Source of the DNA: Flavobacteriales bacterium
GTDB lineage: Bacteria > Bacteroidota > Bacteroidia > Flavobacteriales_F > PHOS-HE28
DNA: 64,000 bases
Assembly: GCA_016702645.1 (NCBI GenBank)
Contig: JADJDP010000010.1
Location: forward strand, 1-64,000
Reading direction: 5' to 3'
Shown: piece after piece, positions 1 to 8,619 of the stretch
Numbering within the stretch: the stretch's first letter is position 1
Layout of the letters: the number at the start of each line of letters is the position of its first letter
The notes under the pieces: model-generated
What the model was told of the DNA's origin: nothing
What the model saw: only the letters and a program-made list of their open reading frames with translations
The model's database searches: none
Made by a program: the position numbers and the translations under genes

Positions 1-2
1 TA

Positions 3-623
3 GTGCTTGCATTGAACTACGAACTGGATTGGCTCATCAGTACGGGCGTTCTTGAAAAGCGAAGTGAAGACCATTCTCCGGATCTGTTCTCGCGAAACTT
101 CCGCGCCTCCGCATTCGCTCAGCCATACGCTCGATTGAGTACGGACGGAGATGGGTATGGGCTAAGAGAATGCGCATTCCGATTCAAGGACAGCATTCTC
201 CATCGCAAAAAATGGTATGCGCTGTCTTTCTTTTCGATTTACGGCTCCCACGATGGCATGGACTTTCCGAATGTTTTTTCCACTGAACTGAAGATTCAGG
301 GCTTTACAAGGTTCGTTTCCGCCTTCGTCCAACACAAAGCTCCAGGCAGGGTCCCATACCACGCTTGGAACCACGCACTGAACTTCCGCTTCCTGGTAAC
401 GATGTCGAAAATTGCGCTCGTGATTTCGACCTTCGCACTAATCCTATTGGTCTACCAACTTTGGGAATTGTTGTGGGCTGGAAACATCAACTCAGTCGCT
501 CTCCGCTGGAATATTTTCGGCATGCTGGCTTCGATCGCGCTCTTCTGGGTTACTGGCGGTAGAATAAGTTGGGTCGGGAATACGCGAAAGCTGCGTACCC
601 ATCATGTTTTCTCTCAGGCATAG
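3..623 (+). CDS. C-terminal part of an unrecognised membrane protein (5' end may lie outside the window)
   Basis: The frame opens at a GTG on the very edge of the window, so the true start is probably upstream. About 206 residues are visible. The first 130 are soluble and rich in aromatic and basic residues. Two hydrophobic stretches follow, at about residues 133-155 and 165-186, and the protein ends in a short basic tail, which suggests a membrane-anchored C-terminus. I do not recognise a family and propose no function. The next gene on the same strand starts 107 bases downstream; no terminator is evident between them. Confidence 0.5.
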   Translation: MLALNYELDWLISTGVLEKRSEDHSPDLFSRNFRASAFAQPYARLSTDGDGYGLRECAFRFKDSILHRKKWYALSFFSIYGSHDGMDFPNVFSTELKIQGFTRFVSAFVQHKAPGRVPYHAWNHALNFRFLVTMSKIALVISTFALILLVYQLWELLWAGNINSVALRWNIFGMLASIALFWVTGGRISWVGNTRKLRTHHVFSQA

Positions 624-729
624 AGTCGGGCCTGAACTAATCGCTTCACCTGACGATGACGACTGATTGCAGCCCGTCGCGGAGCAACTACTGGCAACTA
701 CATACACCTTCATCCGTTGAACGCGCCCG

Positions 730-1332
730 ATGGGCGCCACCAACACTCGCTTCCGCCTTAGTGCAATGCGCTGGGGGGTACTATCCGCTGCGGCGTTGGT
801 GTTGTCCTCGTTCCTTCGACCTGTAGAAAAGCCAGCACCCTACGCCCGTTTCGAGTTCGGCTTCAGCCTGAACCCCACAGCGCAAGGCGAGATGTATGCG
901 CTCTTCATGTACACCGTGCTCGACAACAAGGTGGTGGACAGCCGGCCGATGCGCGTGGGGACCTACATCCTTCAAATGGCAGGGCTCGAAGAAAGCCGTG
1001 CGAACATTGAAGGTCTCGACCTTTTCGAGGAATACGGCATCGCTGGTTGCGCGGCGTACAGTGAAGACGGCCAACTGCACACGGGCCTTGACTGTTCGTC
1101 CATTCGCGATCTATGGAAGTTGCGCTACAGAGGTGCCGCAGTGGAGGGACGTGGAACTGGGTGGGCCGGTGAGGAATTCCGCCCTTCCGACCGCCAGCAG
1201 ATCCTGCTGCAAGCCTATCGCACGGAAGAGTACCCGCATTGGCACGGACCTTACTTCGGCAAGGATGCCCTGCGCTTGCTGCGCGACATGCAGGATCCCG
1301 AATGGGTGCGCATGTACCGCGATGGTGGCTGA
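730..1332 (+). CDS. Hypothetical exported protein
   Basis: 200-residue protein with a hydrophobic segment at about residues 14-29 preceded by basic residues, consistent with an uncleaved anchor or signal peptide. The remainder looks like a soluble extracytoplasmic domain, with two cysteines near residues 107 and 118 that could form a disulphide. No family recognised. It converges with the glycosyltransferase on the other strand with only 3 bases between stop codons, so the 3' ends are well fixed. The start is the first ATG; a second ATG at residue 13 lies just before the hydrophobic segment and is also possible. Confidence 0.55.
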   Translation: MGATNTRFRLSAMRWGVLSAAALVLSSFLRPVEKPAPYARFEFGFSLNPTAQGEMYALFMYTVLDNKVVDSRPMRVGTYILQMAGLEESRANIEGLDLFEEYGIAGCAAYSEDGQLHTGLDCSSIRDLWKLRYRGAAVEGRGTGWAGEEFRPSDRQQILLQAYRTEEYPHWHGPYFGKDALRLLRDMQDPEWVRMYRDGG

Positions 1333-1335
1333 CGA

Positions 1336-2172
1336 TCAGCCCTTGAGCACACGCCGTGCAACTCGGCGCACCATGCGCATCGGTGGCTTGACAAGACGAT
1401 GCTTCAGTGCGAAAAAGATCGATCGCACAACGTTGATCCGTGTGGGGCCGGGGATCCCGAACTCCTTCTCCAGGTCCATGCTGAACCGGACGCTGGCTGA
1501 GGTAAGCCCGTTCTCCAGGTTGCCCCTGTGGATCAACTGCAACCAAAGCGGGATGGTATCCACGTTACGAAGAAGGCCGGTGGCCGCCGCATCGTGGTGC
1601 ATCACATCCAACACCGTGAGTGCCTTGCCCCCCTTGACCCGTTCGATCCGTGCGATGAAGGGATTGCTGGCCTTTCGCACGAACACGAGCACTCCGTTTT
1701 CCTGATCGTACTGGAGGCCGTTCAGGAAGTTGATGATCTCATCTTCCTGGCCATGGAATTCGTTGCGCAACCGCTCGATGAAGCTGCGATGGAAGGCATC
1801 GTCGTTGTCGATACGCGCGGTGATGATGTATTCATCAATCGGCTCCAACCGCGCATGGACTTCAAGTTTGAAGCGCCTTTCCTGCTGCTGGAAGGCCGGC
1901 AGGAAGCAGGGGATGAAAGGAGGAAAGCGTCGGTGAAGTTCGGCGATGCGCTTGAGGAAGGGCTCCGGCGTTCGGTCGCTGAAGAACACGAGCCAATGGA
2001 AGTCGGTGTCCGTTTGGGCCATCAACGATGGAAGGCAAACCCGCTCGAAAAGTTCGAAGCGCCTGGTGAGCCACTCATTGGTGCGCGTGGCGGTACCGCT
2101 CTTGTCCGTATGGTGTACACCCCCCTTCATCACCATGTTGAAGCGGGTATTGATGAAGACCTTTGGGCGCAT
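1336..2172 (-). CDS. Putative rhamnosyltransferase-like glycosyltransferase
   Basis: 278-residue protein resembling the putative rhamnosyl transferase family (Pfam Rhamno_transf type), GT-A-like enzymes thought to act in cell-surface polysaccharide synthesis. Visible signs: an early 'FNTR'-like opening (here FINTRFN at residues 5-11), a segment with R-x-x-x-F-x-x-x-C-L-P-S-L-x-x-Q, and the acidic 'RIDNDDA' motif near residue 120, which plays the part of the metal/nucleotide-sugar DxD. The C-terminus is strongly basic. The ATG at 2172 is preferred over longer readings because a -7-like box (2194-2201) sits 22 bases upstream. The sugar and acceptor cannot be told from sequence, and the neighbours are not a polysaccharide cluster. 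Confidence 0.7.
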   Translation of the reverse strand: MRPKVFINTRFNMVMKGGVHHTDKSGTATRTNEWLTRRFELFERVCLPSLMAQTDTDFHWLVFFSDRTPEPFLKRIAELHRRFPPFIPCFLPAFQQQERRFKLEVHARLEPIDEYIITARIDNDDAFHRSFIERLRNEFHGQEDEIINFLNGLQYDQENGVLVFVRKASNPFIARIERVKGGKALTVLDVMHHDAAATGLLRNVDTIPLWLQLIHRGNLENGLTSASVRFSMDLEKEFGIPGPTRINVVRSIFFALKHRLVKPPMRMVRRVARRVLKG

Positions 2173-2193
2173 CGAAGGCTGGCGGCAGGTCGC

Positions 2194-2201
2194 TAAATGT
2201 A
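2194..2201 (-). promoter_or_regulatory. -7 box of the glycosyltransferase gene
   Basis: Minus strand reads TACATTTA, a 7/8 match to the Bacteroidota -7 element TAnnTTTG, 22 bases before the start codon at 2172. Confidence 0.4.
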
Positions 2202-2232
2202 GGAGGGGCTTCCACGGCGACGGGGCCTTCCC

Positions 2233-2240
2233 TACTTTCG
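2233..2240 (+). promoter_or_regulatory. -7 box upstream of the DUF4290 gene
   Basis: TACTTTCG, the variant of TAnnTTTG seen repeatedly in this window, 58 bases before the ATG at 2299. Confidence 0.45.
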
Positions 2241-2298
2241 TCCCTGCGCCCACGATCGTTCGTTGTTGCGCGCTTCCATCCTTTCCCGATCCGCTCCC

Positions 2299-2963
2299 AT
2301 GAGCACAGCACCGTTCGACTACAATACACAGCGTCCGCGCCTCATCATCCCCGAATACGGGCGCAACGTGCAACGCATGGTGGAGCATTGCTTGGAAGTG
2401 GACGACGCGAAAAGCGCACGCGCACCGCCAAGGCCATCATCCAGGTGATCGCACGCCTGAACCCGCACTTGCGCAACCACGACAATTTCGAGCGTACGCT
2501 ATGGGACCATCTGTGGATCATGAGCGAATTCAAGCTCGATGTGGATGCGCCCTTCCCCATGCCCAAGCCGGAGGAACTGGAAAGCAAGCCTGAGCGCGTT
2601 CCCTATCCGCAAACTGCGGTCAAGTATGGGCACTATGGCAAGATGGTGGAGCGCATGATCGCCCAATGCGCGGCCATGGAAGCTGGTGAGGTGCGGGAAG
2701 CCTACACCCTGCTCGTGGCGAACCTGATGAAGCGACAGTTCCTTGCTTGGAACCGGGACACCGTTCCCGACGCGATCATCCTGAAGGACCTCGCAGAAAT
2801 GAGCAAGGGCAAGGTGAAGCTTGCACCCGATACGCAACTCGCCCACACTGCGGACCTCTTGCGCGCGCAACAGAACGGCCCGCGCAACGAAGTGGACCTG
2901 CGTAGACGCCCCGGCGGAAGCGGCGGTAAAAAGCGCCACCGGAACCGGAAGAAGCGGTATTAG
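2299..2963 (+). CDS. DUF4290 family protein, frame broken by a 1-base deletion
   Basis: Conserved Bacteroidota protein of unknown function, about 221 residues once the frame is repaired. The N-terminus carries the family hallmark FDYNTQRPRLIIPEYGRN and continues to 'LEVDD'. At about 2403-2408 the frame shifts; after adding one base it continues as REKRTRTAKAIIQVI and then the conserved 'LRNHDNFERTLWDHLWIMSEFKLD'-type core (two overlapping stretches). The protein ends in a very basic tail rich in Lys/Arg after a Gly-rich stretch, suggesting nucleic-acid contact. It lies upstream of murA, with a 214-base gap holding an inverted repeat. Because both halves are fully conserved, a base-calling error is likelier than decay. 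Confidence 0.8.
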
Positions 2964-2990
2964 GCCGAGTGCGCCCAAGGAGCAGGAGCT

Positions 2991-3080
2991 GGGGCATTTG
3001 ATCTCGACTTCGGGCTTTCGAGTCAACGGGTGGATCCCTGCCCTCAGAGGAAGGGCTTCCCTGCTCCTGCCAAATGCCCC
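2991..3080. repeat. Intergenic inverted repeat between DUF4290 and murA
   Basis: A perfect 10-base inverted repeat (GGGGCATTTG at 2991-3000, CAAATGCCCC at 3071-3080) encloses 70 bases holding a smaller hairpin (GCCCT/AGGGC). Beside the right arm, CTGCTCCTGCC at 3061-3071 recurs inverted at 4497-4507, after murA. It may be a repeat family or a structured 3' end. The rest of the 214-base gap shows no gene. Confidence 0.45.
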
Positions 3081-3177
3081 TGTTCCCCTCACCACAGCAC
3101 ATTGTTAGTACCGCGCTCGGAACGCAAGGTGCAGTGCTTCGCGCACGTTGTTGCTTCGCGCAACGAACGTCGAACAC

Positions 3178-4482
3178 ATGGGAAGTTTCCGCATTGAGGG
3201 TGGCCGCAGGTTGAAGGGTGAACTGGTGCCGCAGGGTGCCAAGAACGAAGCGTTGCAGATCCTCTGCGCCGTGCTGCTCACGAGCGAGCCGGTGACGATC
3301 CACAACATCCCGGACATCGTGGACGTCAACAAGCTCATCGACCTGTTGAAGGCAATGGGCGTGCAGGTCGAAAAGTTGGGACCGGGGTCCTATCGCTTTG
3401 CAGCGAAGACGGTGAACCTGGAGTTCTTCCTGGACCCGGAGTACAAGAGCCTCGGTGGCAGCTTGCGCGGAAGCGTGATGGTGGCCGGTCCGGCGCTTGC
3501 ACGCTACGGTCGTGGCTACATTCCATCACCAGGGGGTGACAAGATCGGGCGACGCCGGATGGACACGCACTTCACCGGCTTCGAGAAACTAGGTGCCCAG
3601 ATCCGCTACGATGTGAAGGAAGGCTTCTACCGCGCCGAGGCGAAGCAACTCAAGGGCTGCTACATGCTCCTCGACGAGGCCAGCGTGACGGGCACGGCCA
3701 ACATCGTGATGGCCGCAGTGCTTGCCGAAGGACGCACCACGATCTTCAATGCAGCGTGCGAACCCTATTTGCAACAGCTCTGCAACATGCTCGTGCGCAT
3801 GGGTGCCAGGATCACCGGCATCGGCAGCAACCTGTTGGTGATCGACGGCGTGAAGGAACTCGGCGGTACCGAGCACCGCATGCTACCGGACATGATCGAG
3901 ATCGGCTCGTTCATCGGCCTCGCGGCAATGACGCGCAGCGAGATCACCATCAAGGACACCGGTTACGACCACCTGGGAGTGATTCCCGAGGTCTTCCGGA
4001 AGCTGGGCATCGCAGTTGTGCGCAACGGCGACGACATTTTCGTTCCGGCACAAGAGCACTATACCATCAGCAAGTTCATCGACGGTAGCAACATGATCGT
4101 TGCCGATGCCCCTTGGCCCGGCTTCACGCCCGACCTATTGAGCATCGTCCTCGTGACCGCCGTTCAAGCGAAGGGCAGCGTGCTCATCCACCAGAAGATG
4201 TTCGAGAGCCGCCTGTTCTTCACGGACAAACTCATCGAGATGGGCGCGCAGATCACGCTCTGCGATCCACACCGCGCCTTGGTCATCGGTCATGATTTCC
4301 AGATGCCACTTCGGGCCATCCGCATGACGAGCCCTGATATCCGCGCGGGTGTTTCCCTGCTCATCGCCGCCCTGAGCGCAGAAGGCACCAGCACCATCGA
4401 CAACATCGAGCAGATCCGACGCGGCTACCAGGACATCGAGGGCCGGTTGAACGCCATCGGGGCACGGATCGAAGCGATCTGA
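3178..4482 (+). CDS. murA: UDP-N-acetylglucosamine 1-carboxyvinyltransferase (Asp active-site type)
   Basis: MurA transfers enolpyruvate from PEP to UDP-GlcNAc, the first committed step of peptidoglycan synthesis, in the cytoplasm. The 434-residue length is normal for the family, and both inside-out alpha/beta halves are present: KNEALQ near residue 22, the catalytic loop around residue 120, and the C-terminal domain ending in GYQDIEGRL. The loop reads GGDKIGRRR, with Asp121 where E. coli MurA has the nucleophilic Cys115. The Cys-to-Asp exchange is known to give intrinsic fosfomycin insensitivity in other bacteria. The start at 3178 (MGSFRIEGG) fits the family; an in-frame ATG ten codons upstream does not. 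Confidence 0.95.
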   Translation: MGSFRIEGGRRLKGELVPQGAKNEALQILCAVLLTSEPVTIHNIPDIVDVNKLIDLLKAMGVQVEKLGPGSYRFAAKTVNLEFFLDPEYKSLGGSLRGSVMVAGPALARYGRGYIPSPGGDKIGRRRMDTHFTGFEKLGAQIRYDVKEGFYRAEAKQLKGCYMLLDEASVTGTANIVMAAVLAEGRTTIFNAACEPYLQQLCNMLVRMGARITGIGSNLLVIDGVKELGGTEHRMLPDMIEIGSFIGLAAMTRSEITIKDTGYDHLGVIPEVFRKLGIAVVRNGDDIFVPAQEHYTISKFIDGSNMIVADAPWPGFTPDLLSIVLVTAVQAKGSVLIHQKMFESRLFFTDKLIEMGAQITLCDPHRALVIGHDFQMPLRAIRMTSPDIRAGVSLLIAALSAEGTSTIDNIEQIRRGYQDIEGRLNAIGARIEAI

Positions 4483-4497
4483 GAAAGGAGGCAGTTG

Positions 4498-4577
4498 GCA
4501 GGAGCAGGGGCAGTGTTCCACCAACAGGTGGAGCTTCCTGGGACGAAAGCATCGGAACCCGAGGGCCCCGCTCCTGC
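4498..4577. repeat. Intergenic inverted repeat after murA
   Basis: GCAGGAGCAGGGGC (4498-4511) pairs with GCCCCGCTCCTGC (4565-4577), one base different. The loop contains a perfect small hairpin (CCACC-AACA-GGTGG). It shares its GGAGCAGG-GC core with the repeat before murA, so murA is flanked by related elements. Confidence 0.45.
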
Positions 4578-4635
4578 GCTAACCCTGGTTCCCCGTTCCG
4601 GCATGATCTTGGCGAAGCGCCCGGCAACCTTCGCT

Positions 4636-4643
4636 TACTTTCG
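4636..4643 (+). promoter_or_regulatory. -7 box 4 bases before the TlpA-like start
   Basis: TACTTTCG ends 4 bases before the ATG at 4648. The transcript would begin at or next to the A of ATG (leaderless), or translation starts at the in-frame ATGs at 4666 or 4675. Confidence 0.5.
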
Positions 4644-4647
4644 CACC

Positions 4648-5229
4648 ATGCAATTCCGCACCCTCATGTCCAAGATGCGTGTCATCACCGTCGCAGCCGT
4701 GGCCCTGCTGGCCATCTACGGTTTCTCAAGCCGCCTCGATAGCGGTTCCTCACCTGCACCCGGCGATGCCAAGGTGGGTACGAACATCGGTGACAAGGCG
4801 CCCGAACTGGCCTTCATGAACGCCGACAGCACCAAGGTGCTCAAACTTTCCGAACTCAAGGGCAAGTACGTGCTCATCGACTTCTGGGCCAGCTGGTGCC
4901 GCCCCTGCCGCATGGAGAACCCGAACGTCGTTTCCGCATACGCTAAGTACAATACGGCCAAGTTCAAGGATGGCAAGGGCTTCGAAGTTTTCAGCATGAG
5001 CTTGGACCGAAGCCGCCAAGCGTGGCAGCAAGCCATTGCACAGGACGGGCTCAAGTGGAAGTACCACGTGAGCGACCTCAAGTTCTGGCAGTCGCAGCGT
5101 GCACAGCTGTACGGGGTGAACTCCATCCCGATGAGCTTTCTGGTGGATCCCAATGGCATCATCATCGCCAAGAACCTGCGCGGCATGGCCCTGCACCAGG
5201 AACTGGACAAGCATGTGAAGGCGCTCTGA
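4648..5229 (+). CDS. TlpA/ResA-like membrane-anchored thioredoxin
   Basis: 193-residue redoxin. An N-terminal hydrophobic segment (about residues 11-27) targets the protein to the periplasm. The thioredoxin fold follows, with the WASWCRPC motif giving redox cysteines Cys84 and Cys87, a cis-Pro segment ('NSIPMSFLVDP'), and 'FDxxGxII'-type ending. TlpA/ResA proteins reduce disulphides in the periplasm, often for cytochrome c maturation; no cytochrome genes are nearby, so the partner is unknown. The ATG at 4648 lies 4 bases after a -7 box, which would make the message leaderless; ATGs at 4666 and 4675 leave a short leader and still keep the signal segment. A strong terminator follows. Confidence 0.85.
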   Translation: MQFRTLMSKMRVITVAAVALLAIYGFSSRLDSGSSPAPGDAKVGTNIGDKAPELAFMNADSTKVLKLSELKGKYVLIDFWASWCRPCRMENPNVVSAYAKYNTAKFKDGKGFEVFSMSLDRSRQAWQQAIAQDGLKWKYHVSDLKFWQSQRAQLYGVNSIPMSFLVDPNGIIIAKNLRGMALHQELDKHVKAL

Positions 5230-5248
5230 TCCCAACAAGATCCCACTA

Positions 5249-5282
5249 GAACCCCCGGAACATCACCGGGGGTTCTTCTTTT
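5249..5282 (+). terminator. Rho-independent terminator after the TlpA-like gene
   Basis: Perfect 10-base stem (GAACCCCCGG / CCGGGGGTTC) with a 7-base loop, followed by TTCTTTT. Confidence 0.85.
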
Positions 5283-5458
5283 CCCTGGAGCGTCGAAAAG
5301 GTTGGCCGATCGGCCGATGATCGACCGCAACCGAGCGATCTTGTTGAAAGAACATGACCCAGGAATGACGGTACCTGTTGCGTCATATGTTCCTTCCGGC
5401 TAGTATCGCGGTGACGAACCGTTCCCTTGGACGGCCTACAAAAACAAAAACCCTTTCG

Positions 5459-7671
5459 ATGACGAACTTTTTCCGCTCGGGAAGGATGCATGCCTTGCTC
5501 TTCGGCCTCTCCTTCTCCCTGTTCGCAGTTGCCCAGCGCAACTGTGGCAGCATGGATTACCTCGATCAACAAATACAGGCCGATCCCGATCGTGCCGCGC
5601 GTTTGCAGGAGATCGAATCGTTCACACAGACTTGGATCGAGGAACACGGCGCGGAGGATCGAGCGGTGGTCACCATACCAGTGGTATTCCATGTGGTTTA
5701 TGCCAACAGTGCACAGAACATCACCGACGCCAAGGTGCAGGCGCAGATCGCACAGCTCAACGCCGATTTCGCACGGTTGAACAGCGATGCCAACCAAACG
5801 CCAGCCGTGTTCGCCGCGCTGGGCGCGAACACCGAGGTCCAGTTCTGCCTCGCACAGCGCGACCCGAACGGTGCGGCAACCACCGGCATCGTGCGCCGCA
5901 GTACCACAGTGAGCAGCTTCAGCGGCAACGATGCGGTGAAGTACACCGCCAATGGTGGCAGTAACGCATGGCCAAGGGACAGTTACCTGAACATCTGGAG
6001 CTGCAACCTCGGGAGCAGCTTGCTCGGCTATGCGCAGTTCCCCAGGTGGAGCCGCAGCAACCGATGGAGTGGTCGTTCTCTATAGCTCCATTGGCAGTCT
6101 CGCAAGCCCCGGCACGGCTTCACCGTTCCACTATGGACGTACCCTCACGCACGAGGTGGGCCACTGGCTGAACCTTCGACACATCTGGGGCGATGCAACC
6201 TGTGGCAGCGACCTGGTGAGCGATACCCCCACACACAATACCAGCAACGGTGGCTGCCCTACCTATCCGCACTACAGCACATGCAGCGGCACTCCCATCG
6301 AGATGACCAGCAACTACATGGATTACACCAATGACGGTTGCATGAACATCTTCACCACTGGTCAGAAGACGCGTATGCAAGCGCTCTTCGGAACGGGCGG
6401 TTCACGGGTGTCCTTGGCCAGTTCATTGGGCTGTGTGCCTCCAAACGGGGGAACATGCGCTGTACCAGCAGGTCTCGCGAGCAGCAACATCACGAGCAGC
6501 AGCGCCACTGTCAGCTGGGGTGCGGCGAGCGGCGCGGTGAGTTACAATCTGCAATACAAGACCAGTGCAGCCACCACTTGGACAACGGTGAACACAGCGA
6601 GCACGAGCTACGGGATCAGCGGTCTTGCAAGCAGCACCACGTACAACTATCAGGTACAGAACGTCTGCACCGCAAGCAGCAGTGCCTTCAGCAGCGCCGG
6701 CAGCTTCACCACCAGCGCGACAGGTGGAACGTGCAGCACGCCAACGGGCCTTGCCTCCTCCAGCATCACCAGCACCACTGCGACGGTATCCTGGAGCGCA
6801 GTGAGCGGAGCCGTGAGCTACAACCTCCAATACAAGCTGGCGAGCAGCGGCACGTGGACCACGCAGAACTTCACAGGCACTGCGGTCAATTTCACCGGGC
6901 TCACGGCGTCGACCAGTTACAACGCACAGGTGCAGGCGGTATGCAGTTCCGAGAGCAGTGCGTACAGCTCAGCCATCACCTTCACGACCAGCGGAACCGG
7001 CTGCACGGATACGTGGGAAAGCAACAACTCCACGAGCACAGCGAAGACCATCGGCGTGAACACCGATATCCAAGCCCTGATCAGTTCAACCACGGACGTC
7101 GATTGGTTCAAGTTCAACAACACCAGCAGCCAGCCGCGCATCCGCATCAACCTCACCAACCTGCCTGCCGACTACGATGTTCGACTGTACCGTGGAACCA
7201 CAACGCTCATCGCGACCGCACAACTCGGCGGTACCAGCAGCGAACAGATCATCCACAACACGAGCACCGTGGCCACCTACTACGTGCGGGTTTACGGATA
7301 CAACGGCGCGAACAGCACCACCCAGTGCTACAACCTGCGCGCGAACATCAGCGCCAGCAACTGGCGGGAAGGAATTTTGGACGAGGAGGTCCTCGATCTG
7401 GAAACCGAAGAGGCTTTTGGTCTGATGGGCCTTTTCCCGAACCCGGCCAGCGACAAAGTGATGCTGGACTATCTGGGCAAGCATGACGGAACGATCCAGG
7501 TACAGCTCTTCGACGCCATGGGACGTGAGGTGCTGAGCATGCAGGAATCGGTGATGGAAGGACCTGCGACCTACGGATTGCCACTGCCTGAACTGAGCAA
7601 AGGCATTTACGTACTTGCATATCATCGACGGCGACCATCGGTATCAGCAGCGTCTGCTCATCGAGCAATAA
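5459..7671 (+). CDS. Secreted M43 (pappalysin-type) metalloprotease with T9SS sorting domain, two frame breaks
   Basis: About 736 residues after repair. Order: signal peptide (to about residue 25, ending AVA-Q), pro-region, zinc protease with HEVGHWLNLRH (metzincin HExxHxxxxxH) and a downstream Met-turn-like 'NYMDY', two fibronectin type III repeats (near 'VPAGLASSNIT' and 'TPTGLASSSIT'), a pre-peptidase PPC domain beginning DTWESNNS, and a type A T9SS C-terminal domain ('LFPNPASDKVML ... LSKGIYVL'). Frame break 1: an extra C in CCCC at 6040-6043, between 'YAQFP' and 'GGAAATDG'. Frame break 2: one extra base at about 7615-7617; repaired, the tail ends QQRLLIEQ at the TAA at 7669-7671. The protein should cross the outer membrane by T9SS and be cell-surface or released. 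Substrate unknown. Confidence 0.85.
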
Positions 7672-7691
7672 CCAACGACCCCTCGTTGCGC

Positions 7692-7738
7692 GAAAGGGCC
7701 GCCTCTCCCGGATAACTCCGGGATGAGGTGGCCCTTTC
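7692..7738 (+). terminator. Terminator hairpin after the metalloprotease
   Basis: Long hairpin: GAAAGGGCC at 7692-7700 pairs with GGCCCTTTC at 7730-7738, with an inner TCCCGGA/CTCCGGGA stem. It explains most of the 240-base gap before grpE; no gene is visible in the rest. Confidence 0.75.
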
Positions 7739-7914
7739 TCATTGGGCTTTTCGGAATCGCGGCCCGAGGGCACCGAAGAGATCGAGCGGCGTCCGTTCGC
7801 TGCCCACTCATCATCCGTGGATGTAACACCGAACTCATCGTTCTGCCAAAAAGTCCCCGACCTTCGCGCCCCGAAAGCCGGACCGGCATTGGCACCCCGC
7901 TTGACCAAGACCCC

Positions 7915-8570
7915 ATGATCTTCAAAAAGAGCCGAAAGACCATGTCGGAACGACCAGACGTCAGTGCGGCCAACGAAAACCCTGACAACGCGACTGCCAG
8001 CGTACAGCCGACGGACCAACGTTCGCAAGATGCGCTCAGCGCCGCAAGTGAAGCGGCAGCAGAGCATGTGATTCACGACGCCGAGGCGGAAGGACGTGAG
8101 GATATCAGCGAACTCACTTCGCAGCTGATCGCTGCCAGAGCCGAAGCTGCGGACCTCCGCGACAAGTGGCTTCGCCTGAGCGCGGATTTCGACAATTTCC
8201 GCAAGCGCACCGCGAAGGAGAGGCTGGAGTTGATCCAGTTCGCGGGGAGAACGCGTTGAAGAACCTCCTTCCTGCGTTGGATGATATGGAGCGCGCGATC
8301 GCCAACAACACGAACCTGGAGGATATTGCGGTCGTTCGCGAAGGCTTCCACCTGATCCATAGCAAACTGCTCGGCATCCTCGGCGCACAAGGAGTGAAGC
8401 CAATGATGGACGTGAAGGGCCAGCCCTTTGATACGGACAGGCATGAAGCGATCACCAAAGCGCCCGCAGCCAGTGCGGACCTGAAAGGCAAAGTGATCGA
8501 CGTATTGGAGAACGGCTACACCCTTCACGACAAAGTGATCCGATACGCCAAGGTGGTCGTCGGCGAGTAG
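7915..8570 (+). CDS. grpE: Nucleotide exchange factor GrpE, frame broken by a 1-base deletion
   Basis: GrpE releases ADP from DnaK in the Hsp70 cycle. About 218 residues after repair. The N-terminus is acidic and low in complexity. The long coiled coil follows (near 'DKWLRLSADFDNFRKRT'), and after the break the conserved 'LLPALDDMERA' helix and a beta domain ending 'GYTLHDKVIRYAKVVVG'. The break is in the G run at 8244-8247 (four Gs where five restore 'FAGENALKNLL'). GrpE is normally essential, so a sequencing deletion is the likely cause. The start may be the ATG at 7915 or the one at 7942. dnaJ follows 49 bases later; dnaK is not in the window. Confidence 0.9.
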
Positions 8571-8619
8571 GTGCGGACATGATCCGCCCGGACGTGCCAC
8601 GCACCAGACCAGAACAACA

